From: Planomonospora sp. ID67723
GTDB taxonomy: Bacteria; Actinomycetota; Actinomycetes; Streptosporangiales; Streptosporangiaceae
Reading direction: 5' to 3'
Length of the DNA stretch: 64,000 bases
Assembly: GCF_015711605.1 (NCBI RefSeq)
Contig: NZ_JABTEZ010000001.1
Coordinates: 1,640,001-1,704,000, forward strand
Part shown: positions 44,112 through 61,285 of the stretch, piece by piece
Numbering within the stretch: position 1 is the first letter of the stretch
Layout of the letters: each line of letters begins with the position of its first letter
Notes under the pieces: generated by a model
Databases searched by the model: none
Told to the model about the DNA's origin: nothing
What the model saw: only the letters and a program-made list of their open reading frames with translations
Position numbers and translations under genes: made by a program

Positions 44112-44825
44112 GTGAAGCGCAGCAAGGGCCACCGCAACGCAGCGGCCAAGATCGACCGCGAGAGCCTCTACAGCCCGGTCCAGGCCGCCAAGCTGGCCAA
44201 GGAGACCAACGTCGCCAAGTTCGACGCGACCGTCGAGGTCGCCCTGCGGCTGGGCGTCGACCCCCGCAAGGCGGACCAGATGGTCCGCGGCACCGTCAAC
44301 CTCCCGCACGGCACCGGTAAGACCGCCCGGGTCCTGGTCTTCGCGACCGGTGACCGTGCCGAGGAGGCCCGCGCCGCGGGTGCCGACATCGTCGGAGCGG
44401 ACGAGCTGATCGACGAGGTCGCCAAGGGCCGCCTCGACTTCGACGCCGTCGTCGCCACCCCGGACCTCATGGGCAAGGTCGGCCGTCTGGGCCGCGTGCT
44501 CGGCCCGCGTGGTCTGATGCCGAACCCGAAGACCGGCACCGTGACCCCGGCGGTCGGCAAGGCCGTCACCGACATCAAGGGCGGCAAGATCGAGTTCCGT
44601 GTCGACCGGCACGCGAACCTGCACTTCATCATCGGCAAGGTCTCGTTCGACGACCGTCAGCTCGTCGAGAACTACGCGGCCGCCCTGGACGAGGTGCTGC
44701 GTCTCAAGCCGTCGGCGGCCAAGGGCCGTTACCTGAAGAAGATCACCTTCTCCACCTCGATGGGCCCCGGCATCCCGGTCGACCCGAACGTGACGCGGGC
44801 GATGACCGCGGAGCTCGACGCCTGA
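44112..44825 (+). CDS. rplA: 50S ribosomal protein L1
   Basis: A 237-residue L1 stalk protein. Typical segments are [49 protein letters not shown] and [15 protein letters not shown]. It starts with GTG at 44112, 94 bp after rplK; the pair is normally one operon and L1 represses it by binding its own leader. Confidence 0.98.
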   Translation: MKRSKGHRNAAAKIDRESLYSPVQAAKLAKETNVAKFDATVEVALRLGVDPRKADQMVRGTVNLPHGTGKTARVLVFATGDRAEEARAAGADIVGADELIDEVAKGRLDFDAVVATPDLMGKVGRLGRVLGPRGLMPNPKTGTVTPAVGKAVTDIKGGKIEFRVDRHANLHFIIGKVSFDDRQLVENYAAALDEVLRLKPSAAKGRYLKKITFSTSMGPGIPVDPNVTRAMTAELDA

Positions 44826-44847
44826 TCTCTCAGACGTCCGCTGCAGG

Positions 44848-44883
44848 AAGGCCTCGACCGAATGGCCATTCGGTCGAGGCCTT
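44848..44883 (+). terminator. Terminator after rplA
   Basis: A 36-bp perfect palindrome (AAGGCCTCGACCGAATGG and its inverse) folds into a stem of up to 15 bp with a TGGCCA-type loop and is followed by TCTCGTT. It ends the rplK-rplA unit. Confidence 0.8.
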
Positions 44884-44969
44884 TCTCGTTCCTGCGGACG
44901 ACGCGGTCCGTTTCCCCGACGCATAGTCTCGAAGAGAAGGCCGACCGGGGATATGAAGGGGTGAGACGG

Positions 44970-45800
44970 ATGCGCCGAATGGCTCCCGCACTCGTACTGG
45001 GGGCGGCCGCGCTGGTCGCGGTCACGGGATGCGGCGCGCAGAGCGCCGCGCCTCTGGGGAACGTGAAGCTGGTGGCGGCCGAGGCGGTCCAGGAGAGCGC
45101 CCAGAAGGCCGAGGAGGTCACCACCTACTCCGCGGACGTGGTGCTCGACGTCACGGGCGGCGCGCAGGACTCGGGGAAGGTCCAGGGCAGCCTGGTCTAC
45201 CAGGGCAAGCCGGAGCTGGCGACCGACATCACGCTGGACGTGATCTCCTTCGGCGGGCGGAACGTCCCCGGTGGCGCGCGGGCGATTCTGGTCGGCGAGA
45301 CGGCCTACGTGAAGTCCGAGCTGCTCACCCAGCTGGCCGGAGTGAGCAAGCCGTGGATCAAGGTATCGGTCGGCGACCTGGACACCGGCGGACAGGGTGA
45401 GGTCAGGGAGCTGATGGCCCAGGCCCAGCAGTTCGACCTGGCCGGGACGGTGAAGCTGCTGACCGCGTCGAAGGACGTCAAGGCGGTCGGCACCGAGACG
45501 GTCGGTGGCGTGGACACCACCCACTACAGCGGCACCTTCCCGGTGGCCGAGGCCGCCCAGGTGCTCGACCCCACCCAGCGGGAGCGGCTCCAGGAGCAGT
45601 TCGCGCACGCCAAGAACGTGAAGTTCGACCTGTGGGCCGACGGGCAGAGCCTGCCCCGCAAGGTCACGATGAGCGGTTCCGAGCAGGGGACCGCGTTCAC
45701 GATGGCCGTGCACTTCAAGGGCTTCAACGAGCCCGTGACGATCGCGGCTCCCCCCGCCGACCAGGTGGGCGACCTGCCGGAGAACCCCGGCGGCAACTGA
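44970..45800 (+). CDS. Secreted lipoprotein, LppX/LprG-like (DUF1396-type)
   Basis: A 276-residue protein with a lipobox at VAVTGC (Cys near residue 19), so it would be lipidated and membrane-anchored. The mature part resembles the actinobacterial LppX/LprA/LprG sheet domain (SAQKAEEVTTYSADVVLDVTGG, VWADGQSLP-type segment KFDLWADGQSLPRKVTM). The family carries lipids in mycobacteria; function here is inferred. The start may instead be GTG 44961. It lies between two ribosomal operons and has its own terminator. Confidence 0.8.
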   Translation: MRRMAPALVLGAAALVAVTGCGAQSAAPLGNVKLVAAEAVQESAQKAEEVTTYSADVVLDVTGGAQDSGKVQGSLVYQGKPELATDITLDVISFGGRNVPGGARAILVGETAYVKSELLTQLAGVSKPWIKVSVGDLDTGGQGEVRELMAQAQQFDLAGTVKLLTASKDVKAVGTETVGGVDTTHYSGTFPVAEAAQVLDPTQRERLQEQFAHAKNVKFDLWADGQSLPRKVTMSGSEQGTAFTMAVHFKGFNEPVTIAAPPADQVGDLPENPGGN

Positions 45801-45807
45801 GTTCCCG

Positions 45808-45852
45808 GCTGCGGCCCGCACCCCGACTGTCCGGCGGGGTGCGGGCCGCAGC
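45808..45852 (+). terminator. Strong terminator after the lipoprotein gene
   Basis: A 17-18-bp perfect stem (45808-45825 with 45835-45852) and a 9-nt loop, eight bases after the stop, followed by CTGTTCC. Confidence 0.75.
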
Positions 45853-45898
45853 CTGTTCCGGGGCGCTGCACCACTCCGGGAACGCCCGCGGCCCGCGA

Positions 45899-46121
45899 GG
45901 GGCGCCGGTGCGCTGGACTGAGGAGCGAAGGAGCGCAGCGGATGAGTGACGAGGGAAGGCACCGGTTACCAGCCCCGGAGCCGCGACGCGCAGCGTCGCC
46001 GTAGACCTGCGAGGGGGCGCCGGTGCGCTGGACTGAGGAGCGAAGGAGCGCAGCGGATGAGTGACGAGGGAAGGCACCGGTTACCAGCCCCGGAGCCGCG
46101 ACGCGCAGCGTCGCCGTAGAC
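45899..46121. repeat. Perfect 108-bp tandem duplication upstream of rplJ promoter
   Basis: Bases 45899-46006 and 46014-46121 are identical over 108 bp, separated by 7 bp (period 115). Each unit contains a GAGCGAAGGAGCGCAGCGG stretch and a 7-bp hairpin (GCGACGC-GCA-GCGTCGC). The second copy ends 8 bp before the rplJ -35 box. The unit resembles dispersed intergenic repeats of actinomycetes rather than a gene. Confidence 0.85.
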
Positions 46122-46129
46122 ACAGTGAT

Positions 46130-46158
46130 TTGGCATGTCCGGCGGCAGCCCGTATGCT
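46130..46158 (+). promoter_or_regulatory. rplJL promoter
   Basis: TTGGCA (46130-46135) and TATGCT (46153-46158) with a 17-bp spacer form a good housekeeping promoter. Transcription would start near 46165, giving a leader of about 190 nt. Confidence 0.7.
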
Positions 46159-46164
46159 GTCAAC

Positions 46165-46352
46165 GCCGAAGACCGCCGGTCGTCGTCCTGCCTCATGGTT
46201 GGACGACCCAAGGATCCACGTAGTGGACGGCCCGCGTAGGTGTGATGTGAGTTTTCATCTGGACTGCGGTCCTCATGTGAGCCCCGTGCGCCTGCGCCGG
46301 GGCTTGTTCTCGTTTATGGGCCTTTGCCGGCGGCACATCTGGAAGGAGGCCC
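46165..46352 (+). promoter_or_regulatory. L10 leader (autoregulatory 5' UTR of rplJ-rplL)
   Basis: The leader contains GAAGACCGCCGGTCGTCGT, AAGGATCCACGTAGTGGACGG and CCGCGTAGGTGTGA, blocks I associate with the actinobacterial L10(L12)4 binding leader. L10-L12 binds such leaders and represses its own synthesis. This is recognition by eye; a covariance search would settle it. Confidence 0.7.
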
Positions 46353-46877
46353 ATGGCGAAGGCGGAAAAGGCAACGGCTGTAGCCGAGCTGAAGAGCAGC
46401 TTCGAAGGCTCCAACGCTGCCGTTCTGACCGAGTACCGCGGTCTCACCGTCGCTCAGCTCAAGCAGCTGCGCGTTTCTCTCGGTGAGAATGCGAAGTTCG
46501 CCGTGGTGAAGAACACGCTGACCAAGATCGCGGCCAACGAGGCCGGGATCAACCAGCTCGACGACCTGCTCGCGGGTCCGTCGGCGATCGCGTTCGTCAA
46601 CGGCGACGTGGTCGAGGCTGCCAAGAGTCTGCGTGACTTCGCCAAGGCCAATCCCCTCCTGGTCATCAAGGGCGGTGTCGTCGACGGTAAGGCGATGACC
46701 TCGGCCGAGATCAGCAAGCTTGCCGACCTCGAGTCGCGCGAGGTCCTCCTCGCGAAGCTGGCCGGCGCTCTGAAGGCGAAGCAGGGCCACGCGGCCGCCG
46801 TCTTCAACGCGCTGCCCACCAACATGGCTCAGCTCGCCGAGGCTCTGCGTGCCAAGCGCGCGGAGGCTGGCGAGTAG
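46353..46877 (+). CDS. rplJ: 50S ribosomal protein L10
   Basis: A 174-residue stalk-base protein. It has the family N-terminus [40 protein letters not shown] and [14 protein letters not shown]; the C-terminal helices bind L7/L12 dimers. The ribosome site is AAGGAGG. Expected to be autoregulated through the leader upstream. Confidence 0.98.
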   Translation: MAKAEKATAVAELKSSFEGSNAAVLTEYRGLTVAQLKQLRVSLGENAKFAVVKNTLTKIAANEAGINQLDDLLAGPSAIAFVNGDVVEAAKSLRDFAKANPLLVIKGGVVDGKAMTSAEISKLADLESREVLLAKLAGALKAKQGHAAAVFNALPTNMAQLAEALRAKRAEAGE

Positions 46878-46960
46878 GTCCGCGCAAGCGGTCGCAGGGG
46901 ATTAGCGCATACGTACCGCGGTCCCAATTCTTAGTTAGTTAGATCCATACGGAGGAAATC

Positions 46961-47353
46961 ATGGCGAAGCTCAGCACCGACGAGCTGCTCGACGCTTTCA
47001 AGGAGATGACCCTCCTCGAGCTGTCCGACTTCGTGAAGCTCTTCGAGGAGACCTTCGACGTCAAGGCTGCCGCTCCGGTCGCCGTTGCCGCCGCCCCCGC
47101 CGCCGGTGGCGCCGCCGCCGCTGAGGAGGCCGAGGAGCAGGACGAGTTCGACGTCGTGCTCGAGGCCGCCGGCGACAAGAAGATCCAGGTCATCAAGGAG
47201 ATCCGCGCCCTGACGAGCCTGGGCCTCAAGGAGGCCAAGGACCTGGTCGACGGTGCTCCGAAGCCGGTCTTCGACGGCAAGGTCAACAAGGAGCAGGCGG
47301 AGAAGGCCAAGGCCGCCCTCGAGGCCGCCGGCGCCACCGTCAGCGTCAAGTAG
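46961..47353 (+). CDS. rplL: 50S ribosomal protein L7/L12
   Basis: A 130-residue acidic stalk protein. An N-terminal dimerisation domain ([27 protein letters not shown]) is linked by an Ala/Glu hinge to the factor-binding C-terminal domain ([41 protein letters not shown]). Its gene lies 83 bp after rplJ, preceded by a GGAGG site. Confidence 0.98.
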   Translation: MAKLSTDELLDAFKEMTLLELSDFVKLFEETFDVKAAAPVAVAAAPAAGGAAAAEEAEEQDEFDVVLEAAGDKKIQVIKEIRALTSLGLKEAKDLVDGAPKPVFDGKVNKEQAEKAKAALEAAGATVSVK

Positions 47354-47366
47354 TTCGTTTCACCGG

Positions 47367-47404
47367 AAAGAGCGGGTCCACCAGGTGCCGGTGGCCCGCT
47401 CTTT
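47367..47404 (+). terminator. Terminator after rplL
   Basis: AAAGAGCGGG pairs with CCCGCTCTTT, extended by CCACC/GGTGG across a bulged T, and is followed by TTTCG. It ends the rplJL unit. Confidence 0.8.
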
Positions 47405-47683
47405 TCGTGTTCCCGGGCCCGTGCGAGGCCGGGGCCGGTCCCGTACGGGGTGTTCTCCGCGGCGCCGCGCCGAACGGGCGGACCGCCTCCGGCTCTCCGC
47501 GAAGCCGTGCCCTCGCCGTGAAGCCGTACCGGAGGGGCTGTGCCCTCCTCGCTCCCGTCACCATTGTTGTTGGACGCTAAGTCTTATAACCGTGTCGTAA
47601 CGATCGCCGGATCGTATTGGAACCCCTTCCAATCCGGACGATCGTCGCTACCGTGGGGGCACCGGTCTTCTGGAGGGCGGCAC

Positions 47684-48685
47684 GTGGGCGTCGAAGTCGT
47701 GGTCGAGGGGCTGACCAAGTCGTTTGGCAAGCAGGTCATCTGGGAGGACGTCACTCTGACGCTGCCCGCCGGTGAGATCTCGGTCCTGCTCGGCCCGTCG
47801 GGCACCGGCAAGTCGGTCTTCCTCAAGTCCTTGGTGGGCCTGCTGCGGCCCGAGCGCGGCCACATCTGGATCGACGGCCACGACCTGGCCAACTGCAGCG
47901 AGGACAAGCTCTACGAGCTGCGCAGACTGTTCGGGGTGCTGTTCCAGGACGGGGCCCTGTTCGGCTCGCTCAACCTCTTCGACAACGTGGCCTTCCCGCT
48001 GCGCGAGCACACCAGGAAGAGCGAGACCGAGATCCGCCGGATCGTGATGGAGAAGATGGACCTCGTCGGCCTGGTCGGGGCGGAGGGCAAGCTGCCCGGG
48101 GAGATCTCCGGGGGCATGCGCAAGCGGGCGGGCCTGGCCAGGGCGCTGGTGCTCGATCCCGAGATCATCCTGTTCGACGAGCCGGACTCCGGGCTGGACC
48201 CGGTCCGCACGGCCTACCTGAACCAGCTGATCGTGGATCTCAACGCGGAGATCGAGGCGACGTTCCTGATCGTCACGCACGACATCAACACGGCCCGGAC
48301 GGTCCCCGACAGCATCGGCCTGCTGTTCCGGCGCGAGCTGGTCATGTTCGGGCCGCGCGAGATGCTGCTCTCCAGCGACGAGCCGGTGGTGCGGCAGTTC
48401 CTCAACGCCCGCAGGCACGGCCCGATCGGGATGTCGGAGGAGAAGGACATCTCCGAGCTGGAGGCCGAGGCGCAGCTGGGGCACGACCCGGGAGGGCTGC
48501 CGCCGATCCCGCCCCAGCTCATGCCGAGCTCGAACCGGCTCCGCCGTACCCAGCGACCGCCGGGCGAGTGGCTGGCCGCCAACGGGGTCATCCCGCCGCC
48601 GAACTCCTTCGTGGACGAGCGGGGCCGGAACTGGCTGGAGGAGTATCCCCGCCTCGTCGCGGCACATCTCGACGGGGTGCGATGA
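47684..48685 (+). CDS. mkl: ABC transporter ATP-binding protein, Mkl/MlaF-like
   Basis: A 333-residue ATPase that would power an Mce-type lipid importer. Walker A LLGPSGTGKSVFLKSL, the signature ISGGMRKRAGLARALVLDPEIILFDEPDSGLDPVR and the switch His in LIVTHD are intact. The C-terminal 80 residues form an extension as in mycobacterial Mkl. The GTG at 47684 follows TGGAGGG. No YrbE permease or MCE-domain gene is next to it, but two Mce-associated membrane proteins follow. Confidence 0.9.
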   Translation: MGVEVVVEGLTKSFGKQVIWEDVTLTLPAGEISVLLGPSGTGKSVFLKSLVGLLRPERGHIWIDGHDLANCSEDKLYELRRLFGVLFQDGALFGSLNLFDNVAFPLREHTRKSETEIRRIVMEKMDLVGLVGAEGKLPGEISGGMRKRAGLARALVLDPEIILFDEPDSGLDPVRTAYLNQLIVDLNAEIEATFLIVTHDINTARTVPDSIGLLFRRELVMFGPREMLLSSDEPVVRQFLNARRHGPIGMSEEKDISELEAEAQLGHDPGGLPPIPPQLMPSSNRLRRTQRPPGEWLAANGVIPPPNSFVDERGRNWLEEYPRLVAAHLDGVR

Positions 48686-48744
48686 GTTCGATGTTCCCTC
48701 GGTGCTGATCGCTCCGCGTTCGCTATGGTTGATGGCGATCGACC

Positions 48745-49260
48745 GTGACGGTGACAGCCGAGCTGGAAGATCGAACCGTGCTGAGGAGACTCCTGCCCTG
48801 GCTGCTGGGCCTGCTGATCGCCGCTCTCGCGGCGACCGCCTTCTGGGTGGGCGGGCAACTGCGCGATGCCCAGGCGGCGGCCGACGACCGTGAGGCGGCG
48901 CTGCGGGCGGCGGGGGCCCACGCGGTCAACCTGCTCTCGGTCGGCCACCGGACCGTCGACGCAGATCTCCGGCGCATCCTGGACACCTCCACGGGGCAGG
49001 CGAGGGCCGAGTACGCCCGGAACGCCGCGGTGCTGAAGGAGACCACCACCACGGGCAGGATCCTGCAGACCGGAGCCCTGCGCGCGGTGGGGCTGGTCTC
49101 GCTGGAGGGCGCCAAGGCCAGGGTGCTGGTGGTCGGGGACGCGGTGGTCAGGTGGGACGGCAGCGAGAACGCTCCACAGGAACGGTTCTACCGGTGGAGC
49201 ATGGAGGTCACCAAGGTCGGGCAAGCCTGGCTGGTGTCGAAGGCGGAACTGGTCCCGTGA
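48745..49260 (+). CDS. Mce-associated membrane protein
   Basis: A 171-residue protein with a short cytoplasmic N-terminus, one helix (about 15-40), a helical stalk (QLRDAQAAADDREAALRAAGAHAVNLLSV) and an SnoaL-like extracytoplasmic domain. This is the layout of mycobacterial Mas proteins that stabilise Mce complexes. GTG start at 48745; its stop overlaps the next gene's start (GTGA). Confidence 0.7.
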   Translation: MTVTAELEDRTVLRRLLPWLLGLLIAALAATAFWVGGQLRDAQAAADDREAALRAAGAHAVNLLSVGHRTVDADLRRILDTSTGQARAEYARNAAVLKETTTTGRILQTGALRAVGLVSLEGAKARVLVVGDAVVRWDGSENAPQERFYRWSMEVTKVGQAWLVSKAELVP

Positions 49261-49781
49261 GGCGGTTCTCCCCGCTGGTCGTCGGGGTCCCGGTCGTGGT
49301 GGCGCTGGTGCTCGCCGGGGCGGTCGCCGTCATGTTCGCGGATCTGAGCCGGTTGCGCGCCCGCGAGGCCTCGGGACAGGAGGCGCTGGCGGTCGCCAGG
49401 GCGATCGCGCCGGACATGCTGTCCTACGACCACCGCACGATCGAGCAGGACTTCGCGAGGGCCGGGGGATACACCACAGGGGCGCTCACCGGGCACTACA
49501 GGCGGCTGCTGACCACCCTGGGGCCGCCGGCCAGGCACCAGCGCGCGGTGCAGTCGGCGACGGTCACGGGAGCGGCGGTGGAGTCGGCCCGGCCGGACCG
49601 GGTAGAAGTCCTGCTGTTCGTGAACATGAGCACGGTGAAGACCGTCCCCGGGGAGAAGGAGCCCAGGCGGCAGGTGAGCCAGAACCGGGCCCGGTTCGTG
49701 ATGGCCCGGGTGGGGGCCCGCTGGCTGGTCGCCGAGCTGTCCACGCTTCTCGGGGACGCGCCTCCGCTCGGAGGCCGGTGA
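49257..49781 (+). CDS. Second Mce-associated membrane protein
   Basis: A 174-residue paralog in layout of the preceding product. One helix (about 6-28) is followed by LSRLRAREASGQEALAVARAIAPDMLSYDHRTIEQDFA and a beta-rich SnoaL-like domain ending VGARWLVAEL. Translationally coupled to the gene upstream, so the two probably act as a pair with the Mkl-type ATPase. Confidence 0.7.
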   Translation: MRRFSPLVVGVPVVVALVLAGAVAVMFADLSRLRAREASGQEALAVARAIAPDMLSYDHRTIEQDFARAGGYTTGALTGHYRRLLTTLGPPARHQRAVQSATVTGAAVESARPDRVEVLLFVNMSTVKTVPGEKEPRRQVSQNRARFVMARVGARWLVAELSTLLGDAPPLGGR

Positions 49782-50250
49782 CCCGCTTCCGCGCAGGTGG
49801 CGGGGGGTATGGCGGGTCGCGTTATCTAATTGTTAGCAAAGTCTGTGTTTGAAGAAGGTTTGGCTGCGGGTAGATCGACCATGGCAGCGTCGATCGTCGG
49901 CCGGTTGCCGGCCAGCGGTCGAGTTGACGGGTGGCTGGTGTCAGCCGTTTCAGGTCGGGGTAGGGTCCTGGAACCGGTGGTGCGCGCAGGTCAACCGGCG
50001 GGAAAACTCGCAGCTTCAGGGCTGTTTCTCGGCGGAAATGTCGGCTTCCGGGCTTGACGTTTCGCCGCCGACGGGCGATGCTGCGACCAACGTGGAGCAT
50101 GCAGCGAGACTGAGGTGGACAGGCGTGTGCCGTTCGGCTACACTGCCCCTTTGCGCTGCCCTTTGACGACCCGCTTCTTTTGGTGCTCTGATGCATGGTC
50201 GTCTGGCGTGCGTGTAGTCAGTCCGCCGCGAGCCCTCGGAAGGACATCTG
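49782..50250 (+). other. rpoB upstream region (469 bp)
   Basis: No gene is supported here. It holds the rpoB promoter at 50116-50144 and a leader of about 100 nt. An AT-rich patch (TTATCTAATTGTTAGC, about 49820) might carry a second upstream promoter but I cannot define its boxes. Confidence 0.6.
50116..50144 (+). promoter_or_regulatory. rpoBC promoter
   Basis: TGGACA (50116-50121) and TACACT (50139-50144) with a 17-bp spacer. Predicted start of transcription near 50151, about 100 nt before the TTG start codon. Confidence 0.65.
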
Positions 50251-53721
<3,471 letters not shown>

Positions 53722-53747
53722 TCTAGAAGCTGAGGAGGGGAAAACAC

Positions 53748-57632
<3,885 letters not shown>

Positions 57633-57722
57633 CCGGCGCTGTCGCAGGCGTCCCGGCCATTCACGGGGCGCCTCCGTCCTCCGTTCTCCGGGGGGCGGTT
57701 GACACCGCTTGACGGGTTCCCG

Positions 57723-57758
57723 ACGGCACCCGGATCCTCGCGGGGATCCGGGTGCCGT
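57723..57758 (+). terminator. rpoBC terminator
   Basis: ACGGCACCCGGATCC pairs with GGATCCGGGTGCCGT (15 bp) around TCGCGG, followed by TTCCGTTG, about 90 bp after rpoC. Confidence 0.75.
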
Positions 57759-57941
57759 TTCCGTTGCGCGCCTTGGCGGGGTCTTTACGGCGCAAGCCGT
57801 ACGTTATGAGAGAACGGCCGGAGAAGCCGGCCGCACAAGGTAAAGTTGTTCCGGGCCCAGTAGCGGCCGGTCGCCGAACCGGTCGTAGGAGCCGTGACAC
57901 GGATCGGACGCTCGTGGCAGCGCCCGGCGGACGCAACCGTT

Positions 57942-57970
57942 TTGACGAGTTGCGGTGCCTGGCGTAGTCT
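57942..57970 (+). promoter_or_regulatory. str operon promoter
   Basis: TTGACG (57942-57947) and TAGTCT (57965-57970) with a 17-bp spacer, the best housekeeping-type promoter in the window. It would give rpsL a leader of about 245 nt containing a CCGACC/GGTCGG hairpin near 58110. Nothing else is seen in 57633-58220 except the rpoBC terminator and short hairpins at 57785-57798. Confidence 0.72.
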
Positions 57971-58220
57971 CTTCCTTCGTGCCCATGGCTTCGTGGGCTC
58001 TCATGCGTGCGCGTCGACAGGTTTCCCGTTGGGGAGTCGGCAGAGGCGCCGCGTGGCCTCCTCCGCAGGACCGGCCTCGCCCGGGAAGTGGCGCGACAAG
58101 AGCGCGACACGCCCGACCGCGTGGGTCGGAGCGGATGGAAAAACCGCAGGTCATGACACCGGCAGTACCTGCGAAATGCACTACCTATTCGAATCACCGG
58201 CAAGCACGAACGGAGACGCG

Positions 58221-58592
58221 GTGCCTACGATTCAGCAGCTGGTCCGCAAGGGCCGCCAGGACAAGGTCACCAAGACCAAGACCCCGGCGCTCAAGGCCAG
58301 CCCCCAGCGACGCGGCACCTGCATGCGCGTTTACACCACGACCCCCAAGAAGCCGAACTCCGCCCTCCGCAAGGTCGCGCGTGTCCGGCTCACCAACGGC
58401 ATCGAGGTCACGGCCTACATCCCGGGTGTCGGCCACAACCTCCAGGAGCACAGCATCGTGCTCGTCCGCGGTGGTCGTGTGAAGGACCTGCCGGGTGTTC
58501 GCTACAAGATCATCCGTGGTTCGCTCGACACCCAGGGTGTCCGCAACCGCAAGCAGGCCCGTAGCCGTTACGGCGCGAAGAAGGAGAAGTAA
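58221..58592 (+). CDS. rpsL: 30S ribosomal protein S12
   Basis: A 123-residue decoding-site protein. [50 protein letters not shown] and [21 protein letters not shown] are invariant blocks; the lysines tied to streptomycin sensitivity (KKPNS and GGRVKD) are wild type. Start GTG 58221 matches the family N-terminus; the frame is open far upstream. Confidence 0.98.
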   Translation: MPTIQQLVRKGRQDKVTKTKTPALKASPQRRGTCMRVYTTTPKKPNSALRKVARVRLTNGIEVTAYIPGVGHNLQEHSIVLVRGGRVKDLPGVRYKIIRGSLDTQGVRNRKQARSRYGAKKEK

Positions 58593-58594
58593 GA

Positions 58595-59065
58595 ATGCCT
58601 CGCAAGGGTTCTCCTGGCCGTCGTCAGCTCATGGCTGACCCGGTCCACAACTCGCCGCTGGTCACCGCGCTCATCAACAAGGTGCTCCTGGACGGCAAGC
58701 GCTCCATCGCGCAGTCGATCGTCTACGGCGCCCTTGAAGGCTGCAAGGAGAAGACCGGCAACGACCCGGTCGTCACCCTGAAGCGCGCGCTGGACAACGT
58801 CAAGCCCACCCTCGAGGTCCGCAGCCGCCGTGTCGGTGGCGCGACCTACCAGGTCCCGGTCGAGGTGCGCGCCTCGCGCAGCACCACCCTGGCCCTGCGC
58901 TGGCTGGTGCAGTACTCCCGCGCCCGCCGCGAGAAGACCATGACCGAGCGCCTCATGAACGAGCTGCTCGACGCCAGCAACGGCCTCGGCGCTTCCGTCA
59001 AGAAGCGCGAGGACACCCACAAGATGGCCGAGTCCAACAAGGCCTTCGCCCACTACCGCTGGTAA
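58595..59065 (+). CDS. rpsG: 30S ribosomal protein S7
   Basis: A 156-residue 16S rRNA-binding primary assembly protein: [72 protein letters not shown] and [21 protein letters not shown]. It begins 2 bp after rpsL. Confidence 0.98.
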   Translation: MPRKGSPGRRQLMADPVHNSPLVTALINKVLLDGKRSIAQSIVYGALEGCKEKTGNDPVVTLKRALDNVKPTLEVRSRRVGGATYQVPVEVRASRSTTLALRWLVQYSRARREKTMTERLMNELLDASNGLGASVKKREDTHKMAESNKAFAHYRW

Positions 59066-59101
59066 CAGCGGGTCCGACGAGACGACGAGGACGCGAGAGA
59101 A

Positions 59102-61195
59102 GTGGCCACCACGCTTGACCTGGCCAAGGTCCGAAACATCGGCATCATGGCCCACATCGATGCGGGCAAGACCACGACGACCGAGCGCATCCTGTTCTAC
59201 ACCGGTATCACCTACAAGATCGGTGAGGTCCACGAGGGCGCAGCCACGATGGACTGGATGGAGCAGGAGCAGGAGCGTGGTATCACCATCACCTCCGCTG
59301 CCACCACCTGCGAGTGGCTCGATCACACGATCAACATCATCGACACCCCGGGTCACGTGGACTTCACCATCGAGGTGGAGCGCTCGCTGCGCGTCCTCGA
59401 CGGCGCCGTCGCCGTGTTCGACGGCGTGGCGGGTGTCGAGCCCCAGTCCGAGACGGTCTGGCGCCAGGCCGACCGCTACGGTGTGCCGCGCATCTGCTTC
59501 GTCAACAAGATGGACCGGGTCGGCGCGGAGTTCCACCGCTGCGTCGACATGATGGTCAGCCGGCTGAACGCGACTCCCGCGGTCATCCAGCTTCCCTGGG
59601 GCGTCGAGGCCGGCTTCAAGGGCGTCATCGACCTGGTGAAGATGAAGGGCCTGCTCTGGAGCGCCGAGGCGGCCAAGGGCGAGATGTACGAGATCGTGGA
59701 GATCCCGGCGGACCACGCCGAGATCGCCCGCGAGTGGCGTGACAAGCTCGTCGAGACCGTCGCCGAGAACGACGACGAGCTGATGGAGCTCTTCCTGGAG
59801 GGTGTCGAGCCCACCGAGGAGCAGCTGGTCGCGGCCATCCGCCGCGCCACGCTGTCCAGCGCCATCAACCCGGTCCTGACCGGCACCGCGTTCAAGAACA
59901 AGGGTGTGCAGCCCCTGCTCGACGCGATCGTCGCCTACCTCCCCGCCCCGACCGACATCCCGGCCTTCAAGGGCCACGCGGTCGGCAAGGAGGAGGAGAT
60001 CATCGAGCGTCACGCGGACGTGAAGGAGCCCTTCTCCGCCCTGGCGTTCAAGATCATGAGCGACCCGCACCTGGGCCGTCTGACCTACATCCGCATCTAC
60101 TCGGGCACGCTCGAGACCGGCACCGCGGTTCTCAACGCGGTGAAGGGCAAGAAGGAGCGGATCGGCAAGATCTACCAGATGCACGCGAACAAGCGTGAGG
60201 AGCGCGCGTCCGCGCACGCCGGTCAGATCGTCGCCGTGATGGGTCTGAAGGACACCACCACCGGTGACACCCTGGCCGACATCGCGCACCCGGTCGTCCT
60301 GGAGTCGATGAACTTCCCGGCTCCGGTCATCAACGTGGCCATCGAGCCCAAGACCAAGAGCGACCAGGAGAAGCTGAGCACCGCGATCCAGCGCCTGGCC
60401 GAGGAGGACCCGTCCTTCCAGGTCCGCCGGGACGAGGAGACCGGGCAGACGGTCATCTGGGGCATGGGTGAGCTTCACCTGGAGATCCTGGTCGACCGGA
60501 TGCGCCGCGAGTTCAAGGTCGAGGCCAACGTCGGCCGGCCGCAGGTGGCCTACCGGGAGACCATCCGCCGCAAGGTGGAGAAGGTCGACTACGTCCACAA
60601 GAAGCAGACCGGTGGTTCCGGCCAGTTCGCCAAGGTCATCATCGACATTGAGCCGCTGGGCGAGGGCAACGACGGGTACGAGTTCGAGAACAAGGTCTCC
60701 GGTGGCCGCATCCCGCGGGAGTACATCCCGTCGGTCGACGCGGGCGCCCAGGAGGCCGCCGAGTTCGGTGTTCTCGCCGGTTACCCCATGGTCGGGGTGA
60801 AGGTCACCCTGCAGGACGGTGCCTACCACGAGGTGGACTCGTCCGAAATGGCCTTCAAGATCGCTGGATCGATGGCCTTCAAGGAGGCCGCGCGCAAGGC
60901 GGACGCGGTAATCCTGGAGCCGGTGATGGCCGTCGAGGTCACCACTCCCGAGGACTACATGGGTGACGTCATCGGTGACCTCAACGGTCGCCGTGGGCAG
61001 ATCCGGGCGATGGACGAGCGCGCAGGCGCCCGTGTCATCCAGGCCTCCGTCCCGCTCTCTGAGATGTTCGGCTACGTGGGTGACCTGCGTAGCAAGACGC
61101 AGGGACGCGCGAGCTTCAGCATGCAGTTCGACTCCTACGCGGAAGTGCCCCAGCACATCGCCAAGGAGATCGTCGCGAAGGTTCGGGGCGAGTAG
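59102..61195 (+). CDS. fusA: Elongation factor G
   Basis: A 697-residue translocation GTPase. G1 is [20 protein letters not shown]3 DTPGHVDF, G4 NKMDRVG; domains II-V follow, with the domain IV tip at [14 protein letters not shown]...[15 protein letters not shown] 59102. Third gene of the str operon. Confidence 0.98.
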   Translation: MATTLDLAKVRNIGIMAHIDAGKTTTTERILFYTGITYKIGEVHEGAATMDWMEQEQERGITITSAATTCEWLDHTINIIDTPGHVDFTIEVERSLRVLDGAVAVFDGVAGVEPQSETVWRQADRYGVPRICFVNKMDRVGAEFHRCVDMMVSRLNATPAVIQLPWGVEAGFKGVIDLVKMKGLLWSAEAAKGEMYEIVEIPADHAEIAREWRDKLVETVAENDDELMELFLEGVEPTEEQLVAAIRRATLSSAINPVLTGTAFKNKGVQPLLDAIVAYLPAPTDIPAFKGHAVGKEEEIIERHADVKEPFSALAFKIMSDPHLGRLTYIRIYSGTLETGTAVLNAVKGKKERIGKIYQMHANKREERASAHAGQIVAVMGLKDTTTGDTLADIAHPVVLESMNFPAPVINVAIEPKTKSDQEKLSTAIQRLAEEDPSFQVRRDEETGQTVIWGMGELHLEILVDRMRREFKVEANVGRPQVAYRETIRRKVEKVDYVHKKQTGGSGQFAKVIIDIEPLGEGNDGYEFENKVSGGRIPREYIPSVDAGAQEAAEFGVLAGYPMVGVKVTLQDGAYHEVDSSEMAFKIAGSMAFKEAARKADAVILEPVMAVEVTTPEDYMGDVIGDLNGRRGQIRAMDERAGARVIQASVPLSEMFGYVGDLRSKTQGRASFSMQFDSYAEVPQHIAKEIVAKVRGE

Positions 61196-61204
61196 TTTCC
61201 CGTC

Positions 61205-61226
61205 GCCGGCCCCGCAAGGGGCCGGC
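61205..61226 (+). terminator. Hairpin between fusA and tuf
   Basis: GCCGGCCCC pairs with GGGGCCGGC around GCAA, ten bases after the fusA stop. It has no T-run and may only attenuate or process the transcript. Confidence 0.45.
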
Positions 61227-61285
61227 CTTCCGAGCCCGAGTGAAAAAGACGCAAGTCAAGTCAGAATCTCTAAGGAGACAGACCA

